Notes: generated by a model not told the origin, from the letters alone. A DNA stretch of 64,000 nucleotides from DATJKD01 sp963728295 (GCA_963728295.1 CAVSKB010000011.1:868001-932000); one strand, 5' to 3'. Positions 28,490 to 39,700 are shown, numbered from the stretch's first letter. Made by a program: numbers and translations.

Positions 28490-28524
28490 CTGTATATAGT
28501 CACAGCACCTGTGATTATATACAG
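28490..28524. promoter_or_regulatory. Two tandem LexA boxes upstream of imuB
   Basis: CTGTATATAGTCACAG at 28490-28505 and CTGTGATTATATACAG at 28509-28524 both fit CTGT-N8-ACAG, with the same 19-nt offset as the lexA pair. The second box ends two bases before ATG 28527, leaving no space for a ribosome site. A TATATA at 28516-28521 is placed as a -10 element for a transcript starting at or next to the ATG, so a leaderless message is possible. The preceding gap 28320-28489 shows no gene and no clear terminator. Confidence 0.92.
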
Positions 28525-28526
28525 TC

Positions 28527-30188
28527 ATGCGTCATTCCCGCGGTCGGTCGCTCGGCTCACTGGAGCTTTTCTCTGATTCCAAGGCGAACGTAAGTCCGCC
28601 CACGCGAGGGCCTGCCTCTCACCCAGTCCCTGCACCCCCACCTTCGCTCTCGAGCGTTCCCCGGGAAACGCCCAGCCGCAGCGCCAGGAGCAACGAGCTC
28701 TGGCTTGCGATCCATTTCCCGCAGTTCATGCTCGACGCACTGCGCGGGTCGACCTCGACCGCAGAATTCCCGGCGAGCCTAGCCGTCGTCGATCTCGATC
28801 GTGGTGGCAAAGTCGTCCGGGCCTGCAACGCGCTCGCAGCCGCTGCGGGCGTGACAGCCGGAATGGCTCTCAACTCCGCGCTGGCGCTGGCTCCCGAGCT
28901 GCAGACGCTCGCACGCGATACGCGTCGTGAGCAGGCACTGCTCGAATCCATCGCAACGCTCGGCTCTCGAGTTCTTCACGCCGCGTGTCAGCCTCGAGCC
29001 ACCGGACGGCCTGCTGCTCGAAGTGCGTGGCAGCCTGCGGCTCTTCGGCGGCGCAAGAGACCTGTGCGAGCGCGTGCGCGCAGAGTTGCAGACGCGCGGT
29101 GTCAGCGGCTGCTGTCGCGCTCACGCCCACACCGCTCGCATCGCTGTGGTTTGCGCGTGTCGGCCAGGAAGTGGTGCTGAGGGGACGCGACAGCCTTCCC
29201 AGCCGGCTGGCGCCATTGCCACTCGTGCAGACCACCCGGTGGCCCGAGCGCAGCCTCGCAGACGCTCGCCACGATGGGCGTGCGGACCATCGGCGATTGC
29301 CTGCGCCTGCCGCGCGACGGTTTTGCGCGGCGTTTCGAGCCCCACATGCTCGACATGCTCGATCGTGCGGTCGGGCCGGCAGCCGGATCCGCGCGAGTAT
29401 TTCACGCTCGCGGGAACGGTTCGCGGCGCGACGCGACCTCGAGCCCGAGATCGCGGACACGGCGCGCCTCGACGCAGCCTGCGCGCCTTTGCTCGACGAG
29501 CTCTGCGCGTTTCTGCGCAAGCGTCGCAGCAGCGTGCAGGCGCTCGAGCTGCGGCTCGTCCATCGCGAAGCTCCGCCGACACGCCTGCGTTTGCGTTTCG
29601 TGGAGCCCGTGGCGGAGACGAGACGAATCGCGGAGCTGCTCAGCGAACGACTGGCGAGGATCGTGTTGCCCGCACCTGTGCGCGCGCTCCGTTTGAGAAG
29701 CGGCCCGCTGGTGGAATCGCGTGAAGCCTCCGCCGAGCTGTTCGCCATGGACCGCCGCCAATCCGGTGCCGGCGTGCCGCAACTCATCGAGCGCCTGCGC
29801 GCCCGTCTGGGAACCGAGGCCGTTTATGGACTCTGCCTGGTTCCTGAGCATCGCCCGGAATCGGCCTGGCGCGTCGCGGAGCCGGCGTTGCCGGCGGCAA
29901 CGCGGAACCGAGGCCGGGGCCCGAAGCCGGAATCTGCAGAACCAGATTCCGGGAAGACCCTTGTGGCTGCTCGTCGAGCCGCAGCCGCTCGACGGTGGCG
30001 ATCAGCCGTGCTTCGAAGGAGTGCTCGAGCTCGAGCAGGGACCCGAGCGCATCGAGAGTGGCTGGTGGGACGGCCGCGACGTCCGGCGCGACTACTACGT
30101 CGCCCGCAATCCGGCCGGTGTGCGGCTATGGGTGTTTCGCGAGCGCCGGACGCCACGCCGCTGGTTTCTGCACGGCGTGTTCGGCTGA
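28527..30188 (+). CDS. imuB: ImuB, Y-family-like mutasome protein, frame-broken
   Basis: The catalytically inactive Y-family homologue that brings DnaE2 to the sliding clamp. After a non-conserved first 50 residues, the core reads ELWLAIHFPQFMLDALRG, then AGVTAGMALNSALAL, RVSLEPPDGLLLEVRGSLRL (acidic catalytic residues not evident), MGVRTIGDCLRLPRDGFARR, and a little-finger part ending RRWFLHGVFG. Breaks near 28970, 29105, 29265, 29390-29440 and 29920. ATG 28527 is the only in-frame start before the conserved core. The stop overlaps the dnaE2 start (TGATG), so the two are translationally coupled. Confidence 0.88.
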
Positions 30189-33100
30189 TGCGTGCGGCGA
30201 GCGCGATGAGCTACGCGGAACTGCATTGCCTGACGCAACTTCAGCTTCCTGCGGGGCGCTTCGCATCCGGAGGAGCTGGTCGAGCGCGCGGTGGAGCTCG
30301 GCTATGCGGCGCTCGCGATCACGGACGAGTGCTCCGTGGCCGGCGTGGTGCGTGCCCACGTGGCGGCACGCGAGCATGCGCTGCCACTGATCGTCGGCAG
30401 CGAGTTTCGCCTCGAGGACGGATTACGACCTCGTGCTGCTCGCGACCAGCCGCGACGGTTATGGCCAGCTCTGCCGGCTGATCACGCGGGCGCGCCGGGC
30501 GGCAACCAAGGGCAGTTACCGTCTCACGCGCGACGACCTGGCGCCCACGACGGATGCACCCTCCGACGAGGCGCCTCACGCGCTCGACGACTGTCTCGCG
30601 CTCTGGCTGCCCGGCAAGACGCCCTGCGCGGCGGATGGCCGCTGGCTCGCGAGCCTCTTTCCCGACCGCCTGTGGATCGCGGTCGAGCTGCTCACGAGCG
30701 GGCAGGATCGGCGCCGGCTCGCCTCGCTCCAGACGCTCGGGACGTGAGCTCGGCCTGCCGCTCGTCGCGGCGGGCGACGTGCACATGCACGTACGCGGCC
30801 GGCGCGCGCTGCAGGATGTGCTCACGGCGACGCGGCTGCGCACCACCGTCGAGCGCGCGGGTCTCGCGCTGCATCCGAACGGCGAGCGCCACCTGCGGCC
30901 GCTTGCCGCGGCTGCGCGAGATCTATCCGCCCGAGCTGCTCGAGGCGACGCTGCGACGATCGCTGCGCGCTGCCGCTTCTCGCTCGACGAGCTGCGCTAC
31001 GAGTACCCGCGCGAGATCGTCCCCGAGGGCGAGACGCCGTCGAGCTGGCTGCGACAGCTCACCCTGAAGGGCATGCGCCGACGCTGGCCCGATGGCGCGC
31101 CCGCTCAGGTGATGCGAGCTCGATCGAGCACGAGCTCGCGCTGATCGCGGAGCTCAGCTTCGAGGCGTATTTCCTGACGGTGCACGACATCGTCGAGCTA
31201 TGCGCGTTCGCTCGGCATCCTCTGCCAGGGGCGCGGCTCGGCGGCGAATTCGGCCGTCTGCTTCTGCCTGGGCGTCACCGAGGTGGATCCCGGCGCGGAT
31301 GTCGCTGCTCTTCGAGCGCTTCATCTCGCGCGAGCGCAACGAGCCGCCGGACATCGACGTCGACTTCGAGCACGAGCGGCGCGAGGAGGTCATCCAGTAC
31401 ATCTATGCGAAGTACGGTCGCGACCGCGCGGCGCTCACCGCCACCGTGATCTGCTACCGGCCGCGCAGCGCGCTGCGCGACGTGGCGAAGGCGCTGGGTC
31501 TCGATGCCGCTGCAGGTCGAGGCGCTGGCGCGGTCGATGCAGTGGTGGGACGGCTCCGCCATCGAGGCCGATCGCGTGCGCGAGGCCGGGCTCGATCCGG
31601 ACGAGCCCGGTGCTTGCGCGGGTGCTGACGCTCGCACGCACGCTGCTCGGCTTTCCGCGGCATCTGTCGCAGCACGTCGGCGGCTTCGTGATCTCGCGCG
31701 GGCCGCTCGCCGAGCTCGTGCCGATCGAGAACGCGGCGATGGAGGACCGCACCGTCATCCAGTGGGACAAGGACGATCTCGACGCGCTCGGGCTGCTCAA
31801 GGTGGACGTGCTCGGGCTCGGGATGCTGACGGCGATCCGGCGCAGCTTTGATCTCATCGAGCGCCATCGCGGCACGCGCTGGACGCTCGCCACCGTGCCG
31901 GCGGAGGACCCGCAGGTCTACGAGATGGTCTGTCACGGCGACACGATCGGTGTGTTCCAGATCGAGTCGCGCGCGCAGATGGCGATGCTGCCGCGGCTCA
32001 GACCCGAGTGCTATTACGACCTCGTGATCGAGGTGGCGATCGTCCGGCCCGGCCCGATCCAGGGCGACATGGTGCACCCGTACCTGCGCCGGAGGAGCGG
32101 CGAGGAGCCGGTGACCTACCCGAGCCCCGAGGTCGAGAGCGTCCTCAAGCGCACGCTCGGCGTGCCGATCTTCCAGGAGCAGGTGATGCAGCTGGCCGTC
32201 GTCGCAGCGGGTTTCACGCCCGGCGAGGCGGACCGGCTCCGCCGGGCGATGGCGGCCTGGAAGCGCAAGGGAGGGCTCGGCCCATTCGAAGAGCGACTCA
32301 TCCGCGGCATGCGCGAGCGCGGCTACGCGGAGGAGTTCGCGCGACAGATCTTCCGGCAGATCCTGGGCTTCGGCGAATACGGGTTCCCGGAATGCGTCGT
32401 CGGCGAGACGCGGGTGGTGGACGTGGATACTGGGCGTTGGCCGACCATCGACGAGATCGTCTCAGGTCGCGCTCGTCTGGACAATACGCTCGCATGCGAC
32501 GACCAGCTGCGCTTGCGAAAGCGCAAGGTTCTCGCCGTGGTTCCAAGCGGCGTGAAGCCCGTATGGCGGTTGCGTACGGCGCTGGGTCATACGATCACTG
32601 CAACGGGAGAGCATCCGTTCATGACGATGGATGGCTGGCGCCAACTCGGAAAACTGCGGGTTGGCGACTACGTCGCAGCAGTGCGCTCTATTCCGGTCTC
32701 GGGTCGTCGCCGATGGCCGCGCCATCAGATCCTCGTCCTTGCCGATCTGATCGCCGAGGGCAATCTGTGCCATCCCAGTACGTTCTATTTCTACACGACC
32801 GCTTCATGGCACCGCGATGAGTTCGTAAGGGCAGTGGAGCACTTCCCGAACACCCGGGCGGTCATCGAACGCCACAGAAGCTGCTTTTCGGTGCGCGTCG
32901 TCCGGCGCGAGCGCGATCAGCCGGTTGGAGCCGTGACTTGGGCGCGGTCGCTGGGGATCTGGGGATGCAATGCCCGCGAAAAGCATCTACCACCGGAAGT
33001 CTTCGAGTTGTGCGATGGGCACATCGCGCTGCTCCTCGCACGGCTGTGGGAGGGAGACGGCGGCTTTTCGATGAAAGGGCACGCATCGTACGACACCGCT

Positions 33101-34588
33101 TCGCGTCGCCTCGGCTCAGAGGTGCAGCACCTGCTCCTGCGATTGGGGATCATCGCGCGTCTGTATCGTCGCGAGCGTCCCTACAAAGAGCGGAAACTCG
33201 AACACTTCGTCGTTACAGTGACGGGTGAAGAGCCGTTGCGTCGGTTCTGGCGCTACATCGGACGCCGCTTTCTGGACCCCACCAAACGTCATCAATCCAA
33301 GACGTTGGCGGCACGCAGAAACGGGCGCATGTCGCGCGACATCATTCCGCTCGAAGTCCGTGCAATCATTCGCCGGGAACGCGATGCGTCGGGTTTGACG
33401 TGGCATGAGATCGGACAAACGGCCGGTCTCAGCATGCGCGAGATCCAGGCGCGGGCCAACGGAAACAAGGGGGGCTTCCGCCGCTTTGTGATCGAGCGCT
33501 TGGCGACGGTTCTGCGCTCCGGCGATCTTTTGTGCCTTTCAGACTCGGATGTCTATTGGGACAAGATCGTGGCGATCGAAGCTCTCGGATCTCAGCCGAC
33601 ATACGATCTGCAAATCGAAGGCGATCACAACTTCGTGGCCAACAACTTCGTCGTTCACAATTCCCACGCCGCGAGTTTCGCGCTGCTCGTATACGTCTCG
33701 GCCTGGCTCAAGCGTCACGAGCCGGCGGCCTTCGCGGCGGCGCTCATCAACAGCCAGCCGATGGGATTTTATGCGCCCTCGCAGCTGGTGCAGGATGCGC
33801 GCCGTCACGGCGTCGAGGTGCGTCCGGTCGATGTCGATGCGAGCGACTGGGACTGCACGCTCGAGCCCGGCGAGAGCGGGGCGCTCGCGCTGCGCCTCGG
33901 TATGCGTCTGGTGAAGGGCTTCCCGGAGGCGGCGGCGCTGCGACTGGTCGAGGCACGGAGTGCGGCCCGCTTCGACAGCGTGCAGTCGCTGGCCGTGCGG
34001 GCCCGGCTCGACCGGCGCGAGCTCGGCTGTCTCGCCGCCGCTGGCGCGCTGGCCCGGCTGGCCGGGCATCGTCATCGGGCGGCCTGGCAGGTCGCGGGAG
34101 TGGAGACCCCGTCACCCCTGATCGCCGAGCCGCAGGTCGCCGAGGGCATACCGCTGCTGCGCGCGCCGCGCGAGGGTCAGGACATCGTGGCGGATTACCG
34201 GCACATGGGTGTGAGCCTGCGGCGTCATCCACTCGAGCTGCTGCGCCCGCGGCTCGAGGCGTGCTCTGTGCTGAGTGCCGCGCGGTTGCGCGAATGTCCC
34301 AGCGGCTCGCGGGTGCGTACGGCCGGGTTGGTGGTCACGCGCCAGCGTCCGGGTACGGCCAGTGGGGTCACCTTCGTTACTCTCGAGGACGAGACGGGGT
34401 ATATCAATCTCATCGTGTGGCGGCAGATCGCCGAGCGGCAGCGGCGCGCGCTCGTCGGCTCGCGCCTGATGGGAGTGACTGGCGAGCTGCAGCTCGAAGG
34501 CGAGGTGATGCACGTCATCGTGCACCGGATCAGCGATCTGTCGCGCTGGCTCGGCGATCTGGTGGCGCCCTCGCGCGACTTTCGCTGA
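30188..34588 (+). CDS. dnaE2: Error-prone DNA polymerase DnaE2 with intein, 5' half frame-broken
   Basis: C-family translesion polymerase of the SOS mutasome. From ATG 30188 the PHP domain (AELHCLT, then EELVERAVELGYAALAITDE), the palm with DIDVDFEHERREEVIQYIY (catalytic Asp pair, near 31360), HLSQHVGGFVISRGPL, WDKDDLDALGLLKVDVLGLG and FQIESRAQM are recognised. The gene is clean from about 31510 on. The chain is interrupted after GEYGFPE by a 423-residue intein and resumes SHAASFALLVYVSAWLKRHE, ending in an OB-fold. Without the intein it is about 1,040 residues, normal for DnaE2. At least eight breaks lie between 30230 and 31510; an extra base in a Thr codon (acgc, near 30236) is one. Confidence 0.93.
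32393..33661 (+). other. Complete intein with LAGLIDADG endonuclease inside DnaE2
   Basis: A 423-residue class 1 intein. Cys1 (tgc 32393) opens block A (CVVGETRVVDV). Block B is TATGEHPF with the conserved Thr and His74. The endonuclease domain has two LAGLIDADG-like motifs, LADLIAEGN (residues 116-124) and LLARLWEGDGG (214-224), each keeping an acidic residue, and an added helical region with SGLTWHEIGQTAGLSMREIQ (333-352). The end reads YDLQIEGDHNFVANNFVVHN with penultimate His and final Asn423, and the next residue is Ser. All splicing residues are present, so splicing to GFPE-SHAAS is expected. The DNA has no frame break and looks less GC-rich than its flanks. Confidence 0.95.
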
Positions 34589-34596
34589 GACGTCCT

Positions 34597-34851
34597 TTAC
34601 TTCGCCGGCCGACTCGGCCGCGCGCCGTCGCCGATGTCGTAATCGTCGAAGTCGCTCAGCAGTTCCGAGGTGCGCTTCTGCTCGAGCAGCCGCTCGAGCT
34701 TGCGCCAGGCAGGCTCGGAACCACGGGGCGCCCCCCGCTTGCGCTTGTCGAGGTCCTGCATCAGTCGATCGACGTCGAGCGATTCCTCGTCGCCTTGGAC
34801 TGCCTCATCATCCTCGTCTTCGAACTCTTCGGATTCTGGCTTCTCGCTCAT
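34597..34851 (-). CDS. Small acidic conserved hypothetical protein
   Basis: An 84-residue frame starting MSEKPESEEFEDEDDEA at ATG 34851 (a longer opening to 34929 is less likely). A strongly acidic N-terminus is followed by a basic patch DKRKRGAPRG and a helical segment WRKLERLLEQKRTSELLSDF. The closing pattern of Lys/Arg-rich helix then DFDDYDI recalls the PA3496 family of small proteins seen in Pseudomonas and relatives, but this is from memory of short motifs only. No function is known. Confidence 0.6.
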   Translation of the reverse strand: MSEKPESEEFEDEDDEAVQGDEESLDVDRLMQDLDKRKRGAPRGSEPAWRKLERLLEQKRTSELLSDFDDYDIGDGARPSRPAK

Positions 34852-34995
34852 CGCATCGCCTGCGGCACGGGGTCGCGATTCGCGCGACTTATACTGCGCG
34901 CGTCCCAACCCGGCAAGATCGGCGATCACGAATCCGAACCAGCAGGGGTGCCGCTCGATGGTCGCCGAGGCACACGAGACGCGGCGACGCCCAAG

Positions 34996-35874
34996 TCAAT
35001 GCAATAGGGATGCCATCCTGCGCCGGAACGGTGCGACCCGCTCGTCGGCGCTGCCGAGTACCTCAAATACGGCGAGGATGCTGCGGCGCGCCACGTCGTC
35101 GCCATAGGCCCGATCGTGCTGCATGAGCGTGAGCCACTCCTCGAGGGCGGCTGTGTACTCCCCGTCGACCGCATGGTGAGCGGCCAATGCGTGCCGGGCG
35201 CCCGCATCGCCCGGGTCTGTCGCGAGCACCGTACGGGCGCTCGCTGCGTCGGGTCCGGCAGATGCCGTTTCGAGGAACCCGAGCCGGGCCCGGAGGGTCG
35301 CGAGCGTCGGAAACTGCGGATCCCGGGCGGCGAGCCGGGCGATGGAGGCCGTGGCTCCCGGGGCATCGCGCACCAGGAGTTGCAACCCGGCGAGCGCGGC
35401 GAGCAGGACGGGTTCTTCGGGCCGCTCGGCCAGCGCGGCCTCGACGGTCCGGACGGCGCCGCCATGATCGCCTGCCTGCGCCAGGGCGTGCGCCTCCACG
35501 ATCGGGTCCACGGCGCCCGGGGCCGGCGCTGCGGCGGCGACATGCCGCTCGAGCATCGCGCGGATCGTGGTCTCGGGCTGCACGCCCGTGAACTGATCGA
35601 CAACTTGACCGCGATGGATGAGCAGCACGGTCGGGATGCTGCGGATGCCAAAGTGGGCGGCGACCTCCTGCTCCTCGTCGACATTGAGCTTCGCGAGGAG
35701 GAGCCGGCCGGCGTAGTCCTGGGCGATTCGATCGAGCACGGGCATCAGCGTGCGGCAGGGAGCGCACCAGGAAGCCCAGAAATCGACCAGGACCGGCACG
35801 CGGTTCGAGGTCTCGATCACGGTCGTCGCAAAATTTTCAACCGTCGCGATCAGCGTCTGCGGCGTCTCGTCCAT
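34996..35874 (-). CDS. cnoX: Thioredoxin-TPR co-chaperone (CnoX/YbbN type)
   Basis: A 292-residue protein: thioredoxin domain (residues 1-110) with active site WASWCAPCRTLMPVLDRIA and cis-Pro in IRSIPTVLLI, followed by tetratricopeptide-like helices (GDHGGAVRTVEAALAERPEE and GEYTAALEEWLTLMQHD). This is the YbbN/CnoX architecture, a chaperedoxin that protects substrates under oxidative stress and hands them to GroEL or DnaK. E. coli CnoX has lost the CxxC; here WCAPC is intact, so redox activity is likely. Start ATG 35874. Neighbours do not indicate a pathway. Confidence 0.9.
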   Translation of the reverse strand: MDETPQTLIATVENFATTVIETSNRVPVLVDFWASWCAPCRTLMPVLDRIAQDYAGRLLLAKLNVDEEQEVAAHFGIRSIPTVLLIHRGQVVDQFTGVQPETTIRAMLERHVAAAAPAPGAVDPIVEAHALAQAGDHGGAVRTVEAALAERPEEPVLLAALAGLQLLVRDAPGATASIARLAARDPQFPTLATLRARLGFLETASAGPDAASARTVLATDPGDAGARHALAAHHAVDGEYTAALEEWLTLMQHDRAYGDDVARRSILAVFEVLGSADERVAPFRRRMASLLH

Positions 35875-36030
35875 CGGTTCTCCGCGGACCGCAGATCCTC
35901 TGCGCCGTGCGGCCGCCGGGCAGTGTGCACCACAGACGCCCCGGGACGTAAACCGGCTGCCGGCCGCGGATCCACTTGGCTATACTCGCGTCCCCTTAAA
36001 ACAGCCGAATCAAGGGGATACAGGAGGTCG

Positions 36031-36744
36031 ATGATGCCAGGGAAAAAATGGATCGGTGTCTGTCTTATCGCCCTGTGCGGCGCGTCGCAGAGCGCGTTTG
36101 CGGACTGGAAGGGCAAGGGCGAGCTCGGCGCCTCCTTTGCAAGCGGCAACAGCGAGAACGAGTCGGCAAACGCCGCGCTCGAGGTCAAGAATACGCACGA
36201 CAAATGGACACATACCCTGGGCTTCGCCGGTAACTATGGCAGCGACGGCTCGACTACCACCGCGGAACGATGGGAGGTGCGCGGCCAGTCCGACTACAGT
36301 TTCACCGAGCGTGCCTATTGGTTCGGCGCCGGACGTTACGAGGACGATCGGTTCAGTGCCTTCGATTTCCAGGCATCGCTCTCGACGGGTCTGGGTTACA
36401 AGATCATCAATACCGAACGGACCAAGTTCTGGGTGCAGGCCGGCCCCGGTTATCGCTTTGCCGAGCTGCGCGAGACTGGGGAATCCGCGGACGGCATGAT
36501 CGTGCGTGGAGACATGGGATTCGAACACCAGCTCACCGATACGACCAAGATCGTTGACCGGTTTCTGATCGAGAGCGGCTCCGACAATACCTATGTGCAG
36601 AACGACCTGGGCCTGGAGGTGACGGTTACCGGCGCGCTCGGTCTGCGGCTGGGTTACCAGGTCCGGCACAACACCGACGTGCTCCCGGGTGTGGAGAAGA
36701 CCGATACTCTCGCCACGGTCGGATTGATCTACGAAACCAAGTAA
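36031..36744 (+). CDS. DUF481 (YdiY-like) outer-membrane beta-barrel protein
   Basis: A 237-residue exported protein starting at ATG 36031 (or 36034), with CAGGAGGT as ribosome site at 36021-36028. Signal peptide GVCLIALCGASQSAFA precedes the typical DUF481 opening DWKGKGELGASFASGNSENE. Alternating beta strands with aromatic ends continue to a C-terminal strand TLATVGLIYETK. Members are salt-induced or uncharacterised outer-membrane proteins; the function is not known. The open frame upstream to 35116 is antisense to cnoX and is not coding. Likely a single-gene unit. Confidence 0.9.
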   Translation: MMPGKKWIGVCLIALCGASQSAFADWKGKGELGASFASGNSENESANAALEVKNTHDKWTHTLGFAGNYGSDGSTTTAERWEVRGQSDYSFTERAYWFGAGRYEDDRFSAFDFQASLSTGLGYKIINTERTKFWVQAGPGYRFAELRETGESADGMIVRGDMGFEHQLTDTTKIVDRFLIESGSDNTYVQNDLGLEVTVTGALGLRLGYQVRHNTDVLPGVEKTDTLATVGLIYETK

Positions 36745-36754
36745 GCTCACCAGC

Positions 36755-39700
36755 ATGAGAGCGCCTGCGGATGTGCGGCCTGAGCCGCGCTTCCTGTATA
36801 GCAATCCGGCCGATATCGACACCGAGGTCGGACGCCGCATCAACGCGGACTTTCTCGGAGACGAGGACACGATCGTCCGGCGTCTGGCCGACGAAGCCCG
36901 TCTTTCGGCCGCGGATCAGGCCAAGGTGCGGGCCACGGCGGTCCGGCTGGTCGAGTCCGTGCGCCGCGAGCGCGCCGCGAAATCCGGGCTCGACGCCTTT
37001 CTGCGGAAATACGACCTCTCCTCGCAGGAGGGCGTGATCCTGATGTGTCTGGCGGAGGCACTGCTTCGCATTCCGGACGACGACACCGCCGACCGGCTGA
37101 TAGCCGACAAGATCCGCGCGGGCGACTGGGAGAGTCACCTGGGCGACAGCGAGTCGCTGTTCGTCAACGCATCGACCTGGGGCCTGCTGCTCACCGGACG
37201 CATGGTGTCGCTCGACGACGCTGAGCGCGGCACGCCGGGCAGCTTGGTTTCGCGGCTGGTCACCCGGATCGGCGAACCGATGGTCCGTGGGGCCATGCGC
37301 CAGGCGATGCGCATCATGGGTCACCAGTTCGTGATGGGTCGCACCATCGAGGAGGCGCTCGAGCGATCGCTCAAAGGCGAAAGCGCCCGCTACCGATATT
37401 CGTTCGACATGCTGGGCGAGGCGGCGCTCACTGCGCCGGATGCCGAGCATTACCTCGCCGCCTACCGTACGGCGATCGCCACGGTGGGACGCGGTACACC
37501 GCCGGGCACCGCCGTCGAAGCGGCCGCCAGCATCTCGGTCAAGCTGTCCGCGCTGCATCCACGCTACGAGCGCAGCAATCGCGGCCAGGTGCTCGCCGAG
37601 CTCGGCCCGCGCGTGGTCGAACTCGCGCGGGCGGCGCGCGATGCGGGTGTGGCGCTCACCGTGGATGCGGAGGAGAGCGAGCGGCTCGAGTTGTCGCTCG
37701 AGCTCGTCGAGGCGGTCTGCCGCGCGCCGGAGCTGAACGGCTGGCACGGGTTCGGGCTCGCCGTACAGGCATACCAGAAGCGCGGCACGGCCGTAATCGA
37801 CTGGCTTGCATCGCTCGCAGCGGCGACGCGCCGGCGGCTCAACGTGCGCCTCGTCAAGGGCGCCTACTGGGACAGCGAGATCAAGCGTGCGCAGGAGCGC
37901 GGGTTCGATGCCTACCCGGTCTACACGCGCAAGTGCAACACCGACGTAGCCTATCTGGCACTCGCGGGGCGAATGTTGCGCGCCGGCGAGTGGATCAACC
38001 CGCAGTTTGCGACGCACAACGCCCACACCGTCGCCTACGTCTCGCAGCTCGGCCGGCAGCTGAACCGCAGTTTCGAATTCCAGCGGCTGCACGGCATGGG
38101 AGAGGAACTCTACGCACAGGTCGTTGGGCGCGACGGGCTCGATCGCCCCTGCCGCGTCTATGCGCCGGTTGGCGAGCACGAGGACCTGCTGCCGTACCTG
38201 GTCCGCCGATTGCTCGAGAACGGCGCCAACACATCCTTCGTCAACCGCATTCTCGATGACCGGCTGCCTGCCGAGGTGATCGCGGCCGACCCGGTCGATG
38301 AGGTCGATGCGTTGCCGGCGGTCGCTCATCCGCGAATCCCGTCGCCGCGGCGGCTGTACGGTCAGGAACGCGTCAATTCGCGAGGCCTGAACCTTGCAGA
38401 TGGCGCCACGGTCGCCGCGCTCGAGCGCGACATGGCAGCGGCCGCGCGTGGTGCGCACCAGGCAGCGCCGATCATCGACGGGCGCGCCCGTGATGGGCGC
38501 TCCTCGCCGGTCACCAATCCCGCCCGGCGCTCGGATGTCGTCGGCACCGTCACCGTCGCCGGTTCCGCCCTGGTGGACGAGGCGCTGCGGAGCGCTTCGG
38601 CGGCCGCCGTGGACTGGTCGTCGATACCTGCCGACGATCGCGCACGGACGCTCGAGACCGCGGCCGAGGCCTTCGAGGCGCAGATGCCGGCACTGATCGA
38701 GCTCGCCGTGCGCGAGGCGGGCAAGAGCATTCCGGACGGCGTCGCCGAGGTTCGCGAGGCGGTCGATTTCCTGCGCTACTACGCTGCGCGCGCACGTGCG
38801 GAGTTCGGCTCGCCGCTGCGTCTGCCCGGACCGACCGGTGAGAGCAACGAGCTGTCGCTGCACGGACGCGGTGTATTCGTCTGTATCAGCCCATGGAACT
38901 TCCCGCTCGCGATCTTCACGGGCCAGGTTGCGGCGGCACTGGCCGCGGGCAACGCCGTGATCGCCAAGCCTGCCGAGCAGACGCCGTTGATAGCGGCTGC
39001 CGCGGTCCGGATCCTTCATGCGAGCGGAGTGCCTGGGACGGTGCTGCAGTTCCTGCCGGGTGACGGCGTCGAGGTCGGCGCCCGCGCCGTGGCCGATCCG
39101 CGCGTGGCCGGAGTGGCGTTTACGGGCTCAACGGAAACCGCCCACGCGATACATCGCACGCTCGCTGGCCGCGGCGGGCCGATCCCGGTGCTGATCGCGG
39201 AGACCGGCGGCCAGAATGCGATGATCGTCGACAGCTCCGCGCTTCCCGAGCAGGTCGTTCTCGATGCCGTCCAGTCAGGCTTCAACAGTGCGGGTCAGCG
39301 CTGCTCTGCGCTCAGGATCCTGTGCGTGCAGGAGGAGATCGCCGAGAAGGTGCTCCGGTTACTCGCCGGTGCGATGGACGAGCTGCAGGTTGGCGATCCG
39401 GCATGGCTGCGCACCGACGTTGGCCCGGTAATCGACGAAGAGGCGCTGCGCTCCCTCGAGGGGCACGCGGAGCGGATCGCGCGCGGGGCGCCCTGGCATC
39501 ACCGCTGCCGGCTCGGGGCCGACACCGGCGATGGTTATTTCCTCGCGCCGCTCGCGGTCGAGATCGACTCCATCGGGCGGCTCGAGCGCGAAGTCTTCGG
39601 CCCGATCATCCATGTACTGCGTTACCGGTCCGATCGCCTCGAGTCGCTCGTAGATGCAATCAACGCGACGGGTTACGGCCTCACCTTCGGCATCCACACC

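Noticed and set aside
30188..31510. dnaE2 as a pseudogene
   Set aside because: All conserved blocks are present in order, the rest of the gene is clean, and the one break resolved (near 30236) looks like a doubled alternative base, so a consensus defect is more likely.
34852..34929. N-terminal extension of the small acidic protein
   Set aside because: Composition differs and the ATG at 34851 gives a better start of the acidic segment; upstream codons show no family similarity.
36626..39019. A 797-codon open frame on the minus strand
   Set aside because: It is exactly antisense to putA, a GC-rich coding shadow; its translation resembles no protein family.
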